57,560 nt of DNA from assembly GCF_001421535.1 (NCBI RefSeq), contig NZ_LMKN01000013.1:104-57663 (forward strand), in the 5' to 3' direction. The DNA comes from Sphingomonas sp. Leaf20. Lineage in GTDB: Bacteria > Pseudomonadota > Alphaproteobacteria > Sphingomonadales > Sphingomonadaceae. The position numbers and the translations under genes were made by a program. Below the pieces are notes generated by a model. It worked only from the letters and a program-made list of their open reading frames with translations, made no database searches and was not told the origin of the DNA. Positions 35,492-43,797 of the stretch are shown here, piece after piece (position 1 is the first letter of the stretch; each line of letters opens with the position of its first letter).

Positions 35492-35641
35492 GTGTCCAAC
35501 TCGAGCGATCTGAGCACTCTTGTTCGTAACGAAGCGCGCGCGCGGGAACAGGCCGAAGCCAGTAACGACGTTTCAGCTCGCATCGCTCATCTGGCTCGTG
35601 CTGCCGGGTACGCCAAAATGATCAAGGCTTTGAAGCCATGA
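35492..35641 (+). CDS. Small unrecognised protein (49 residues)
   Basis: A GTG start with TAGGAG 9 bases upstream opens a 49-residue frame: MSNSSDLSTLVRNEARAREQ, then AEASNDVSARIAHLARAAGY and AKMIKALKP. The composition (Ala, Arg, Glu) suggests a single amphipathic helix pair. The stop overlaps the ATG of the next small gene (ATGA), so the two are translationally coupled. They diverge from the diguanylate cyclase gene. No family is recognised, but the initiation signals and coupling support a real gene. Confidence 0.5.
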   Translation: MSNSSDLSTLVRNEARAREQAEASNDVSARIAHLARAAGYAKMIKALKP

Positions 35642-35817
35642 TGGACGGCGAAACAACCGCTCAGCACCTCGAACGTCTAATAACGGTTATCGATCAGGCT
35701 TTGGCAGTCGCGGATGCTGGTGACCAACCGTTGGTAGGCGCGCATCTTTATAGCTGCCTTCGAACGGCAATCGCGTTGCGTGCTATTCCCGATAGTTTGT
35801 CACGGCCCTTTCAATAG
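35638..35817 (+). CDS. Small unrecognised protein (59 residues)
   Basis: The ATG overlaps the stop of the preceding 49-residue gene. The frame encodes MMDGETTAQHLERLITVIDQ, then ALAVADAGDQPLVGAHLYSC and LRTAIALRAIPDSLSRPFQ. Alternating acidic and hydrophobic residues suggest a small helical protein, perhaps a partner of the upstream peptide. I do not recognise the family. The next 265 bp to the porin gene hold nothing supported. Confidence 0.5.
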   Translation: MMDGETTAQHLERLITVIDQALAVADAGDQPLVGAHLYSCLRTAIALRAIPDSLSRPFQ

Positions 35818-36082
35818 CAATCAGCCCGATATCTTGAAGGCAGCAGCAAACAAGATCGCTCGCCAGCAAAACTTACCATCCGCGACTTCTAATCCCGCAA
35901 ACGAACGATGATCGAGACGGATAGGGCGTTCTCGGACTCGATCCCGGTCGATACGATCAGGAGCGCGACGTCAGGCTATTTTTCAACCGCACCGGCCGTT
36001 TGTTAAACATATACAGACGGTTCTGCCCAGGAAGTTCGTATACACATCAGCGTTAATGGGCACTCGATGACCGCGGTAATCG

Positions 36083-36826
36083 TCAGAACGAAACCTGTAC
36101 GCGCCCTACGATTCTGTCTCCGGCGTTGCATTGATCGGCAAACCTGCTGGCAGTGGCGGTGCGGGAGACGTCAGTCCCAATATAATCGACGCCGATCGTC
36201 AGACGGTCACGACGATGCTCGAGACCCAGCCGCCAGTTGGTGTAACTGCCGCCCGGACGAAGACGCTGCACCCGACTGGGGTCGCGGACGCTGCCGGACG
36301 AGTGGCCGACCTCGGCCAGCATCGTCAGCGGCGTACCAGGAATACCGGCATTGGCGTTCGCATAGACATACACGTTGCTGCCACCGATCGCGCGCTGCGA
36401 CGGCGCGCCGATCACGCCGACCGTGGCGTAAAGCGGACCATAGGCATAGCTTGCCGATACGCCGGCCTCGACATAGTCCATGCGGCCCCGCGCGCCCGCG
36501 AATGCGTGGCCGGTGGCGTCGGTACGGATACGCACCGCACCCAGATCCCAGTCGGTTCCCACCGAAAGGTCGACGACCGCGTCGGCGCCACCGTGTCGCA
36601 CGCTGTTCCGAAGCGTTACTGCGCGCGCCGATGCATCGAGCCGGCCGCGCGAGACGCGAATATCGCCTGCCAGCGCGGCACGTCCCTCACTCCAGCTCAG
36701 CCCGCGCCGTTCCTCCTCGCTCATTACCTCCAAGGTTACCGACCTGGCATCCTGTGCAAGCGCGGGCGTGATCAGGCCGCAGCTCACGGCGCCGAGCACG
36801 CCCGCCAATTGAACGCGGCGGATCAT
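36083..36826 (-). CDS. TorF/Gcw_chp-type putative porin
   Basis: About 247 residues with signal peptide MIRRVQLAGVLGAVSCGLITPALAQ (cleavage near ALAQ-DA). The mature part is rich in alternating beta segments (GMDYVEAGVSASYAYGPLYA-like, WRLGLEHRRDRLTIGVDYIG) and ends in the aromatic residue typical of outer membrane barrels (VGRVQVSF). The layout resembles the conserved proteobacterial family PF09694 (TIGR02001), called TorF-like porins. Its ATG overlaps the stop of the upstream secreted-protein gene by 4 bp. Function is unproven in the family. Confidence 0.65.
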   Translation of the reverse strand: MIRRVQLAGVLGAVSCGLITPALAQDARSVTLEVMSEEERRGLSWSEGRAALAGDIRVSRGRLDASARAVTLRNSVRHGGADAVVDLSVGTDWDLGAVRIRTDATGHAFAGARGRMDYVEAGVSASYAYGPLYATVGVIGAPSQRAIGGSNVYVYANANAGIPGTPLTMLAEVGHSSGSVRDPSRVQRLRPGGSYTNWRLGLEHRRDRLTIGVDYIGTDVSRTATASRFADQCNAGDRIVGRVQVSF

Positions 36827-37272
36827 CCAGCACGCTGCGGACTGTGGATCCGGTCGAGCTCGACGCGCAGCATCTGCTCGTCTTCCTGCGCCAGCTTTAC
36901 CAGATGCTGCTGCATGTCCGCGGACTTCGTCGTGACCTCCTTCTTGATCGCGCCATGGCTCGCAACGCACCAGCCGGGCCGGGTGCCCGAAATCACCGGT
37001 TCGCTATTCATGCTGCGCACCAGCCTGGTACCCGACGCCGCGACCGCGTGCCGCGCGACCGACATGCTCGCCGCCCAGTCGCAGCGTAGCGACGACGGTC
37101 TTCCGCCGGGTGCAACCGCGCCCACCTGCTTGTGCGTGATGACGACGTCACCGTGATATTTGACGGCGACCGGACCGCTGCGGTGATCCACCTGGTTCTG
37201 ATGATCGACAGTCATGCCGAGGGCGGCACCGGTGGCGGCAAGCACCAGACCGGCGGTTAAAAAATAGGCCAT
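36823..37272 (-). CDS. Secreted hypothetical protein coupled to the porin
   Basis: About 149 residues. N-terminal signal-like helix MAYFLTAGLVLAATGAALGM, then a hydrophilic domain with two cysteines (LRCDWAASM and RPGWCVASHG) that could form a periplasmic disulfide. The C-terminal helix is Gln/Glu-rich (TTKSADMQQHLVKLAQEDEQ). AAGGAGAG lies eight bases before ATG 37272, and the stop overlaps the porin start, so both are made together. I do not recognise the family. Confidence 0.6.
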   Translation of the reverse strand: MAYFLTAGLVLAATGAALGMTVDHQNQVDHRSGPVAVKYHGDVVITHKQVGAVAPGGRPSSLRCDWAASMSVARHAVAASGTRLVRSMNSEPVISGTRPGWCVASHGAIKKEVTTKSADMQQHLVKLAQEDEQMLRVELDRIHSPQRAG

Positions 37273-37364
37273 TTTCGCTCTCCTTTTGCCATCCCGATCC
37301 ATTCTGATCGGTGAAGCCAATCCTTACGGACGATGATTCTACAACGATGGCTCAGCGTGTCGGT

Positions 37365-37532
37365 TCAGCTGAACTGCGGCCGCAAGGCGCGTGCGTGCAG
37401 GCGGTCCTTCACGTCGAGACGCAACCGCTTCAGCCGAAATAGCCGCAAGGTATCGGGCATGCGTCGCTTCATCTCGACGCGAATCTGCTCATCCAGACGG
37501 GCATGCAACTGAGTCAACTTGTGAGAAAACAT
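37365..37532 (-). CDS. YdcH/DUF465-like small protein, intact copy
   Basis: A 55-residue highly charged helical protein: MFSHKLTQLHARLDEQIRVE, then MKRRMPDTLRLFRLKRLRLD and VKDRLHARALRPQFS. The pattern (paired helices with LxxLHxxLD and a basic second helix) matches YdcH-like proteins (PF04325). A paralogue of exactly the same length lies at 41215-41382 but carries TAG at codon 35, where this gene has Lys. Both genes share duplicated upstream DNA (37600-37682 and 41450-41530). Confidence 0.6.
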   Translation of the reverse strand: MFSHKLTQLHARLDEQIRVEMKRRMPDTLRLFRLKRLRLDVKDRLHARALRPQFS

Positions 37533-37599
37533 AGGCAAAGCCGCTCTCCAACCAACGATTGAACGATCGGATCAGTCGCGATGAAAGCAGGCATTCAGG

Positions 37600-37682
37600 C
37601 CAGGCCTAGACATCGAGATAACCCGATGCGGTCCGACATCACGTTCGTCCTGAGACGATCGCCAGAGGGGCCCGGCCCGCTC
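37600..37682. repeat. Duplicated upstream segment, copy A
   Basis: Two blocks are shared with 41450-41530. One runs from CCAGGCCTA through CGAGATAACCCGATGCGG and TCCGACATCAC; the other is CAGAGGGGCCCGGCCCGCTC. Spacing is nearly the same in both copies. Each copy sits upstream of a YdcH-like gene (read on the minus strand), so this is probably a duplicated promoter/leader region. GGGCCCGGCCC could form a GC-rich hairpin. Confidence 0.7.
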
Positions 37683-37942
37683 CCTCAAGCTAGGGTTTCG
37701 CCGGTCAAGGTCAATAGGAGAGCGAATGGATTTGCGCGAGTTGACATTAGGACACGGGTCCCCGATGTTACTGACATGTACGCTCCTGCGACACATAAGC
37801 GTTTCCGCGACCACGCCGGCCAACTCGCCGCACGCGCTTAGCCCGAGCTCGCGGCCATTGCCGTTCGAGTTCGGGCTTTATTCGATCTGACCTTTGGAAC
37901 GCGTTCTGCGTTTCATGATCTCGAATAAGTGGAAACCGTGTA

Positions 37943-38227
37943 GTGGAAAACCAAGTCTCGAAATCCGATGATTTGTGTCAGGATGACCGTCAGCATCAAG
38001 CTGCCAATCCAGCACCTCAGTCTTTCCTGCGGATGCGACCACAAAGCTTTTTCTCGAACAAATTCGATCTGGAAATCGTAGAAGGCTATTCCAAGGCTGA
38101 TGCCGAAGCCCGGCAGAATGAAGGTAAGGACTGGCTGAGCCGACTTATGGAGCTCAACCTGTTACTTTTGATCGTTTTGGTTGGCGTACCGGTGCTGGTA
38201 TATTGCGTCTTATCCTCCGCACTTTAG
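37943..38227 (+). CDS. Small protein with C-terminal membrane anchor
   Basis: A GTG-initiated frame of 94 residues. The first 60 are hydrophilic and Gln/Asp-rich (SKSDDLCQDDRQHQAANPAP, SFFSNKFDLEIVEGYSKADA). The last 25 form one membrane helix (LNLLLLIVLVGVPVLVYCVL). The N-terminus should stay in the cytoplasm with the tail in the inner membrane. I do not recognise the family. The start is uncertain because no good ribosome binding site is visible. Confidence 0.45.
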   Translation: MENQVSKSDDLCQDDRQHQAANPAPQSFLRMRPQSFFSNKFDLEIVEGYSKADAEARQNEGKDWLSRLMELNLLLLIVLVGVPVLVYCVLSSAL

Positions 38228-38417
38228 AACACGATAAGATAGCGCCTTCGCGTCGCAAACAGGATTATGGATAAAGGTCTCTGGGTCGTCCCACTGAAGC
38301 CTCGGGTAAGTGACAATATGTCAGGCGCCCGAGGACCGTTTAGATACGATAGCGCTGAATGCGAGCGAGTTCCTTTGTGACATTGCAACGCGTAGGCCGA
38401 TCGGCCGTTGTGGAAAA

Positions 38418-39209
38418 ATGGCAACGAATACCTTACCCCAACGGACCGCGTTAAATCTGGCGCATCTCGCGGTGCTGCTGACAGCAGCGCTACAAATTCT
38501 GACGCCTCTTCTACCGCAGATTGGGATCGGTGAGCCTATCGGATCCCGGTCTCTAGCGGTCCGAACCTTGATAACCCCGGTAGGCTGGGCATTCTCGATC
38601 TGGGGCGCGCTCTACCTCGGAGCCACGGTGTTTGCCGTTTATCAGGCCCTGCCGGCACAGCGCCAAGCTGCGTTGCTTCATCACCTGCGCTGGCCGGCAG
38701 CTGGCGCATTTTTGGGGAACGCATTCTGGGCTGCTTATACGCAGCTTTACGGGTTAAGCTTCGTATCGGTTCTGATCATTACCTTCACGCTGACGTGCCT
38801 GATCGTTGCCTATCATGCCCTGTCGAATGCGACGGTGTCGAAAACCGCGTAGTGGTGTGCGTACCTTCCGTTGAGCGCGCTCGCCGCATGGTTGACCGTC
38901 GCTACCACCGTCAACATCGCGGCTAGCCTGAGGTATCACGGCGTGGAGGGCGGTGCAGCCGCTCCTGGGATCGGTGCCGCGGTGATCGTGATTGCTGGAC
39001 TCATCGCGGCTACCGTGCTGGTCCGAGGACGTGGCAATCTGCCGTACGCAGCTGTTTTCCTTTGGGCGCTTGCTGCTATCTTCGCTGCAGGTGGCCAAGC
39101 TGCAGGACCTATTGCCGTAGCAACCGGCGCTGCCGCGATCCTCGTTATTTCAGGCTTGGTCGCTGGCTACCGGCGCAGGGAATATGCATCTGGTTCGATT
39201 AGAGGTTGA
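38418..39209 (+). pseudogene. TspO/MBR-like tryptophan-rich membrane protein, interrupted by TAG
   Basis: A continuous 263-codon frame with a single in-frame TAG (38850-38852) after codon 144. The first part holds four to five membrane helices (LAHLAVLLTAALQILTPLL, TPVGWAFSIWGALYLGATVF, WPAAGAFLGNAFWAAYTQLY, FVSVLIITFTLTCLIVAYHA). After the TAG the same frame continues WCAYLPLSALAAWLTVATTV, NIAASLRYHG and three more helices. The TPVGWAFSIWG motif and helix count recall TspO/MBR relatives. Position 145 would suit Tyr or Trp. No frame change is needed. The C-terminus overlaps the convergent MipA-like gene by 11 bp. Confidence 0.65.
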
Positions 39210-40032
39210 ACCTAAATCCGTAGCCGAGACCCAGGGTGAATTGGGTCCGGCGCCCACGTTCGCGGACGAGAGGTGAATCGCCTGCGTTCTGACCTAGTCG
39301 ATCCAGGCCAGTGAAAAGCGTGATGGCGCTTCGCCGGTTCAGGGGACGAATTACGGTACCGCCTACACCGTAGGACAATAATCCGCCTGACGCAGAATAC
39401 GGTCTGAGTCCGGAGCGTTGCGACTGGAGCGCATCGATGCCGAAATACGTCTCGATATACTCGCGGCTTGCCAGTGTTGCGCGAGGCCCGACGTTGATGA
39501 TGGTCCGTCCCCGGCGCGGCTGGTAAGCAACTGATCCGTCGGCGACAACGCCGTCATGCCCGCCGAAGCCGCGACGAACCTCAATACGTCCACGCCATGG
39601 CCCAGCCCGTTTCTCGACAAAGCCTCCCACCTCAACAGCTGCATCTACGTCGCCGAGGCCGCGTAGCGCGTCACTCCCGCCTGTAATGAGGAACGGCGAT
39701 CCCCCGCGCTCCTCATCCCGCCCGAAGCGGAGTTTGGCCAGAGGTCCTGCCTTCCACCCGTCCTGGTTCACCACGTTCCAACCCAAACCGTCAGGAATTG
39801 AGGCAAAGATCACGTCCTTGTAGTTGATCCGCAAGTCGGGGAAAATCGCCAAGGCCATGTCTCGCGAGCCTTGCCATGCAGGGCTGAGGACTGGCGCGAC
39901 GCCAACGGTAATGCTCCATCCGGCAGTGCCTGCCTCCAAAGGCCGACCTGCAGGCGGGCCTGGCTTCGGGTCAGTTTGCGCGAAGCCAGGTTGAGCGGAG
40001 ACTAGCGCGATGAAGGCTAAAACGGCGCGCAT
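39199..40032 (-). CDS. MipA/OmpV-family outer membrane protein
   Basis: About 277 residues. Signal peptide MRAVLAFIALVSAQPGFAQ, then the family pattern: SITVGVAPVLSPAWQGSRDM, ALAIFPDLRINYKDVIFASI, GLGDVDAAVEVGGFVE, GHDGVVADGSVAYQ and a terminal Leu preceded by GLGYGFRFN. MipA-type proteins scaffold murein synthases in some species; OmpV acts as an osmoregulated porin in others. AGGGATC lies just before ATG 40032. It is transcribed with terC upstream in the same orientation (162 bp apart). Confidence 0.85.
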   Translation of the reverse strand: MRAVLAFIALVSAQPGFAQTDPKPGPPAGRPLEAGTAGWSITVGVAPVLSPAWQGSRDMALAIFPDLRINYKDVIFASIPDGLGWNVVNQDGWKAGPLAKLRFGRDEERGGSPFLITGGSDALRGLGDVDAAVEVGGFVEKRAGPWRGRIEVRRGFGGHDGVVADGSVAYQPRRGRTIINVGPRATLASREYIETYFGIDALQSQRSGLRPYSASGGLLSYGVGGTVIRPLNRRSAITLFTGLDRLGQNAGDSPLVRERGRRTQFTLGLGYGFRFNL

Positions 40033-40193
40033 CTTGATCCCTATTTTTTGACCATGTTGGTGGACGGCCGGACGGTCATAATCAGCAGCCACCTTATCCC
40101 TGTGCGTCTTAAACGCCAGTCCCGGTAAGTAGAGTACGGCTATATCACAGCGTATGACCGGCCCGCTTTCAATGCCGGCGGACGCGTTCAAAC

Positions 40194-41171
40194 TCAGGCC
40201 GAGACAGCCGCTCGCGTTTTCCACAGGGACCAGCCGACGCCGCAACCCAGTATTGCAAAGGTGACCGCCAACGACGCTGCGGGCGGGAATTTGGCAAGCC
40301 CGAACATATCGGCAACGAAAATTTTCGAGCCGATAAACACCAGCAACGCGGCCAAGGCGTATTTAAGGTAATGGAACCGGTCGACCATTGCGGCGAGCGC
40401 AAAATAGAGCGCGCGTAACCCAAGAATAGCAAAGATGTTCGACGTGTAGACGATAAATGGATCCGTTGTGATCGCGAAGATGGCTGGCACCGAATCGACC
40501 GCGAAGATGACGTCAGCGCATTCGATCATGACCAGAGCCAGTAGTAACGGCGTGGCGATCCGGCGCATGCGCCCAGTCGCTGGGTCCTGCTCTTTCACCC
40601 AGAAACGTTCCCCGTGAAGCTGGTCGGTAACCGGCATGCGCTGGCGAACCCAGCGTAAAACGGGCGAACTGGCTACGTCATATTCCGTGTCTGCAGTCAG
40701 CCACATCTTGATACCGGTGAAAACCAGGAAAGCCGCAAAGACGTATAATACCCATTCGAACCGATCGACCAATGCCGCACCAAAACCGATCATCACTGCA
40801 CGCAGGACAATGACACCCAGGATGCCCCAGAACAGTACGCGGTGCTGATGGATGCGAGGGATGGCGAAGTAGCCGAAGATCATGGCGATGATGAACACGT
40901 TATCCATCGCGAGACTCTTCTCGATGACGAAGCCCGTCACGTAGTTGAGGCCGGCAGTAGGCCCGATATACCACCAAATCCACCCGCCGAACGCCAGTCC
41001 CAGCGTGATGTAACCTGCTGACAGTGCAAGACTCTCGCGTACCCCGATTTCCCGTTGTCCGCGGTGCAAGACACCCAGATCGAGGATCAGCAACGTTGCG
41101 ACGATGCCGAGAAATGCCAGCCACATCCAGACAGGCGTACCGAGGAATAACAGGGAAAGCAGCTCAGGCAT
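40194..41171 (-). CDS. TerC/Alx-family integral membrane protein
   Basis: About 325 residues with eight to nine membrane helices. Hallmarks of the family are WMWLAFLGIVATLLILDLGV, the conserved acidic residues in the helices (FVIEKSLAMDNVFIIAMIFG and VMIECADVIFAVDSVPAIFA) and the QHRVLFWGILGVIVLRAV segment. Family members export manganese or take part in metal and tellurite homeostasis. AGAGG precedes ATG 41171. No yybP-ykoY-like manganese riboswitch was seen in the short leader. The neighbour upstream is the broken YdcH-like gene. Confidence 0.88.
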   Translation of the reverse strand: MPELLSLLFLGTPVWMWLAFLGIVATLLILDLGVLHRGQREIGVRESLALSAGYITLGLAFGGWIWWYIGPTAGLNYVTGFVIEKSLAMDNVFIIAMIFGYFAIPRIHQHRVLFWGILGVIVLRAVMIGFGAALVDRFEWVLYVFAAFLVFTGIKMWLTADTEYDVASSPVLRWVRQRMPVTDQLHGERFWVKEQDPATGRMRRIATPLLLALVMIECADVIFAVDSVPAIFAITTDPFIVYTSNIFAILGLRALYFALAAMVDRFHYLKYALAALLVFIGSKIFVADMFGLAKFPPAASLAVTFAILGCGVGWSLWKTRAAVSA

Positions 41172-41214
41172 GGGGACCTCTAACAAACGTGATGACGTGG
41201 GGCGGGATTAGCGG

Positions 41215-41382
41215 TCAAGAGGGCAGGTATCTCGCGAGTGGCTCGCACAAGCGGCCTTTCAGGCCCAACTCAAAGCGCTACAACTGCAGCAGAATTGGAG
41301 AAGTCGGGGTTCGGCGCGCCATCGCGATACGCGCGCGCTCGTCCAACTGCTGATGGAGCTGTGCCGGTCTGTTCGTTTCCAT
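41215..41382 (-). pseudogene. YdcH/DUF465-like paralogue interrupted by TAG
   Basis: The frame encodes METNRPAQLHQQLDERARIA, MARRTPTSPILLQL, then TAG (41278-41280), then RFELGLKGRLCEPLARYLPS and TGA. Read through, it is 55 residues and aligns without gaps to the 55-residue copy at 37365-37532 (LHxxLDExxRxxM; LxxxLKxRL). The TAG corresponds to Lys35 of that copy, so AAG to TAG is a one-base change. The stop lies 44 bp before terC in the same orientation. Confidence 0.6.
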
Positions 41383-41449
41383 GCTCAGAGCCTCTTTTCA
41401 ATCGGTGATCGAAAGATCGGATCATCAACGGCGACAGGAGGCAAAGCGG

Positions 41450-41530
41450 CCAGGCCTATATCGAGATAACCCGATGCGGTCCGACATCACAATAACCCGC
41501 GAGAAATTGTCAGAGGGGCCCGGCCCGCTC
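41450..41530. repeat. Duplicated upstream segment, copy B
   Basis: Matches copy A at 37600-37682 in two blocks (CGAGATAACCCGATGCGG with TCCGACATCAC, and CAGAGGGGCCCGGCCCGCTC). Like copy A it lies upstream of a YdcH-like reading frame on the minus strand. The sequence between the blocks has diverged, so the duplication is not recent. Confidence 0.7.
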
Positions 41531-41809
41531 GTTCTAGATAGGACACGGTTCGCGGTGATCAAGCGGTTTCACTATTTGATAACGATCGTAGTCTGCGCTC
41601 AATCTGCCGCACTTCTCATCCCAAAACATCACGCCGATCGGGAGATGAATTGGTCGAAAACGCCCACTTCTGGACGCTCAGTTTGGCGAGCCGCAAGCCT
41701 GAAAGCCATTCGCCAAGCCATGAGCCGCAACGTGCCCCGCCGGCAGGTGCTCTGCTTGCGGCAGGCAAGCCGTGCGGCGTATGTCTCTACTGCTGGTGGG
41801 GGGAAATAA

Positions 41810-43366
41810 ATGGCAAATGGCAGTAGCAGCCGCGGAAACTCGGTTGTCGGCGAGCGCTGGCCGCTCTTCTGGGCAGGCTGTGCGGCGATCAGCGTTGGCG
41901 TGGCCCTTCACTTACCGATGCTCGCGATGGCTCATACGATGGGCAATCACCTGTCGGGTATGCCTATGGACGGATGGATGTACCTGGGCATGGCGCTGAT
42001 CGGTATCGGCGTGCCAGCAGCTATATTTGGCGCTTTACCCAAGAAACGGCCTGATCACAGGGCGGGCGCTGGCGTCGCATATGAAGCGCCCGATGATACC
42101 CCTCTGACGCGCTCACATGCTGCCGTTCTGCTGGTGCTTACCCTCGGGCTCATCATCGACACTATGAAGCCAGCAACGCTCGGCTTCGTGCTCCCAGGTA
42201 TGCGTGGCGAGTATGGGCTCGCCAAATCGACCGTTGCCTTGTTGCCGTTCGTTGCCCTTACGGGAACGACGGTTGGCTCGTTTCTGTGGGGGTGGCTTGC
42301 GGACATCTATGGTCGGCGTGTGTCGATCCTGTTGTCGACCATCCTGTTCGTCTCGACTTCGATCTGCGGAGCTATGCCTTCCTACAGCTGGAACCTGATC
42401 ATGTGTTTTCTGATGGGGTGCTCGGCTGGCGGCATGCTGCCCGTCGTCTACACCCTGTTGGCAGAGATCATGCCTCCGCGGCACAGAAGCTGGGTCCTTG
42501 TGCTGGTTGGTGGCACGGGACTGGTCGGTGGCTACCTCGCAGCTAGCGGTGCAGCGCATCTGTTCGAGCCCCTGTTCGGCTGGCGTAGCTTGTGGCTGCA
42601 GGGCTTTCCCACCGGTTTGCTGCTGCTTGCGATGGCAAGGTGGATACCTGAGTCTCCACGATTTCTGTTGGAACGGGGCATGGACGCCGAGCTAGCTGAC
42701 ATGGTTCGCAAGTTCGGCATCGTCAGGCGTGCGCCACAGGCAGCGCCAGCGGACGCTGGCAGCGCCGCGGCTCACCACCGCGAGTTGACCATCGCCTTGG
42801 TGATCACGGCTCTTTCCTGGAGCTTCGTCAACTTTGGCTTGCTGCTATGGTTGCCTTCCGATCTCCAGGATCGAGGCTTCAGTGCCGAGATTGCGAGCGG
42901 CATCATCGCCAGCTCAGCACTTGTTGCCCTGCCCACGATCATGATCGCGGCCTTCCTTTACAGCCGGTGGAGCAGCAAGCGCACCCTGATCGGCACTGTG
43001 CTTCTCACACTCGCCGGGCTTGCCGGAGCCCTACTGCCGGCACCTACGCTGGCTTGGCCACCCCTGCTCATCGCTGTGATCGCGTTGTTGGTTGTTGGCA
43101 CAAACGGATTGATCGCCGTGCTACTTCCCTATGCAGCCGAAAACTACGCATTACGCGTCCGTGGACGTGCCACCGGGCTTATCGCGGGGAGTAGCAAATT
43201 TGGTGGCGTTGCTGTCCAGCTGGGCGCCTTCGCTGGGCTGATCCCGACGATGGGGGGCGCGGCAATCGCGCTAATTGTACCAATGACGCTGTCAGCGGTA
43301 CTGATCGGACGCGCAGGAAGAGAGACGCGCGGACGCAGCTTACGCGAGCTGGAAGCAACGGCTTAG
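41810..43366 (+). CDS. MFS transporter with two extra N-terminal helices
   Basis: About 518 residues. An N-terminal pair of hydrophobic segments (PLFWAGCAAISVGVALHLPM; MYLGMALIGIGVPAAIFGAL) precedes a standard 12-helix MFS domain. The domain shows motif A-like LWGWLADIYGRRVSILLSTI, SPRFLLERGM after helix 6 and the late-helix NYALRVRGRATGLIAGSSKF. This resembles aromatic-acid/sugar-type permeases (AAHS/SV2-like). The two extra helices, with HLPMLAMAHTMGNHLSGMPM rich in His and Met, are unusual. The substrate is unknown and no catabolic gene adjoins it. Confidence 0.85.
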   Translation: MANGSSSRGNSVVGERWPLFWAGCAAISVGVALHLPMLAMAHTMGNHLSGMPMDGWMYLGMALIGIGVPAAIFGALPKKRPDHRAGAGVAYEAPDDTPLTRSHAAVLLVLTLGLIIDTMKPATLGFVLPGMRGEYGLAKSTVALLPFVALTGTTVGSFLWGWLADIYGRRVSILLSTILFVSTSICGAMPSYSWNLIMCFLMGCSAGGMLPVVYTLLAEIMPPRHRSWVLVLVGGTGLVGGYLAASGAAHLFEPLFGWRSLWLQGFPTGLLLLAMARWIPESPRFLLERGMDAELADMVRKFGIVRRAPQAAPADAGSAAAHHRELTIALVITALSWSFVNFGLLLWLPSDLQDRGFSAEIASGIIASSALVALPTIMIAAFLYSRWSSKRTLIGTVLLTLAGLAGALLPAPTLAWPPLLIAVIALLVVGTNGLIAVLLPYAAENYALRVRGRATGLIAGSSKFGGVAVQLGAFAGLIPTMGGAAIALIVPMTLSAVLIGRAGRETRGRSLRELEATA

Positions 43367-43575
43367 CTGTCGGCTCGACATACGCCTCCGGAGTGTCCTC
43401 AGCGGTCAGATATGTGAAAAACCCAGTCGCAATCACGACTGCACGACAAACAGGTGTTTTGCGACGCTTGAGCAGGCCTGCCGGCGCTTAGCGTATATCT
43501 GGGTCCGTTCTATGTACCGCCCCCGAACAGCAAACCTTCAAAGCGGCTAGGTCGCTAGCGCCCAAGTGCGGACGT

Positions 43576-43797
43576 TCAGCCCCTCTCGCCAAGAATATGA
43601 GGCTCGATCTCCATGGTCGCACCTTTCAAGCGGTCCTGGGCGCAGCCTGCGTGGGCATAGATCGCCTGCCACGGGTCATCGTCGCTCTTTGATCCCGCGT
43701 CCCAGCGCCAAAGATTCTCGACCGCGATCATCACGGCGTGGGCGTCGGGAGTCCGGTCGATGCCTTCCCCGCAAAACCAACATTGATACTCGCTCAT
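43576..43797 (-). CDS. Small zinc-ribbon-like protein, unknown function
   Basis: A 73-residue protein starting MSEYQCWFCGEGIDRTPDAH, continuing AVMIAVENLWRWDAGSKSDD and ending EIEPHILGERG. CxxC near the N-terminus with His and Cys later (YAHAGC) could bind one zinc. The sequence reads well as protein and stands alone between repeat-like intergenic DNA. No clear ribosome binding site. I do not know the family. Confidence 0.5.
   Translation of the reverse strand: MSEYQCWFCGEGIDRTPDAHAVMIAVENLWRWDAGSKSDDDPWQAIYAHAGCAQDRLKGATMEIEPHILGERG

Noticed and set aside
37581..37841. Plus-strand frame sharing RDNPMRSDIT with another at 41381-41809
   Set aside because: The similarity is at DNA level in the duplicated leader, the frames diverge outside it, and both are antisense to the promoter side of the YdcH-like genes.
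41172..41214. Manganese (yybP-ykoY) riboswitch before terC
   Set aside because: The leader is only about 40 bp and lacks the conserved loops; nothing resembles the motif.
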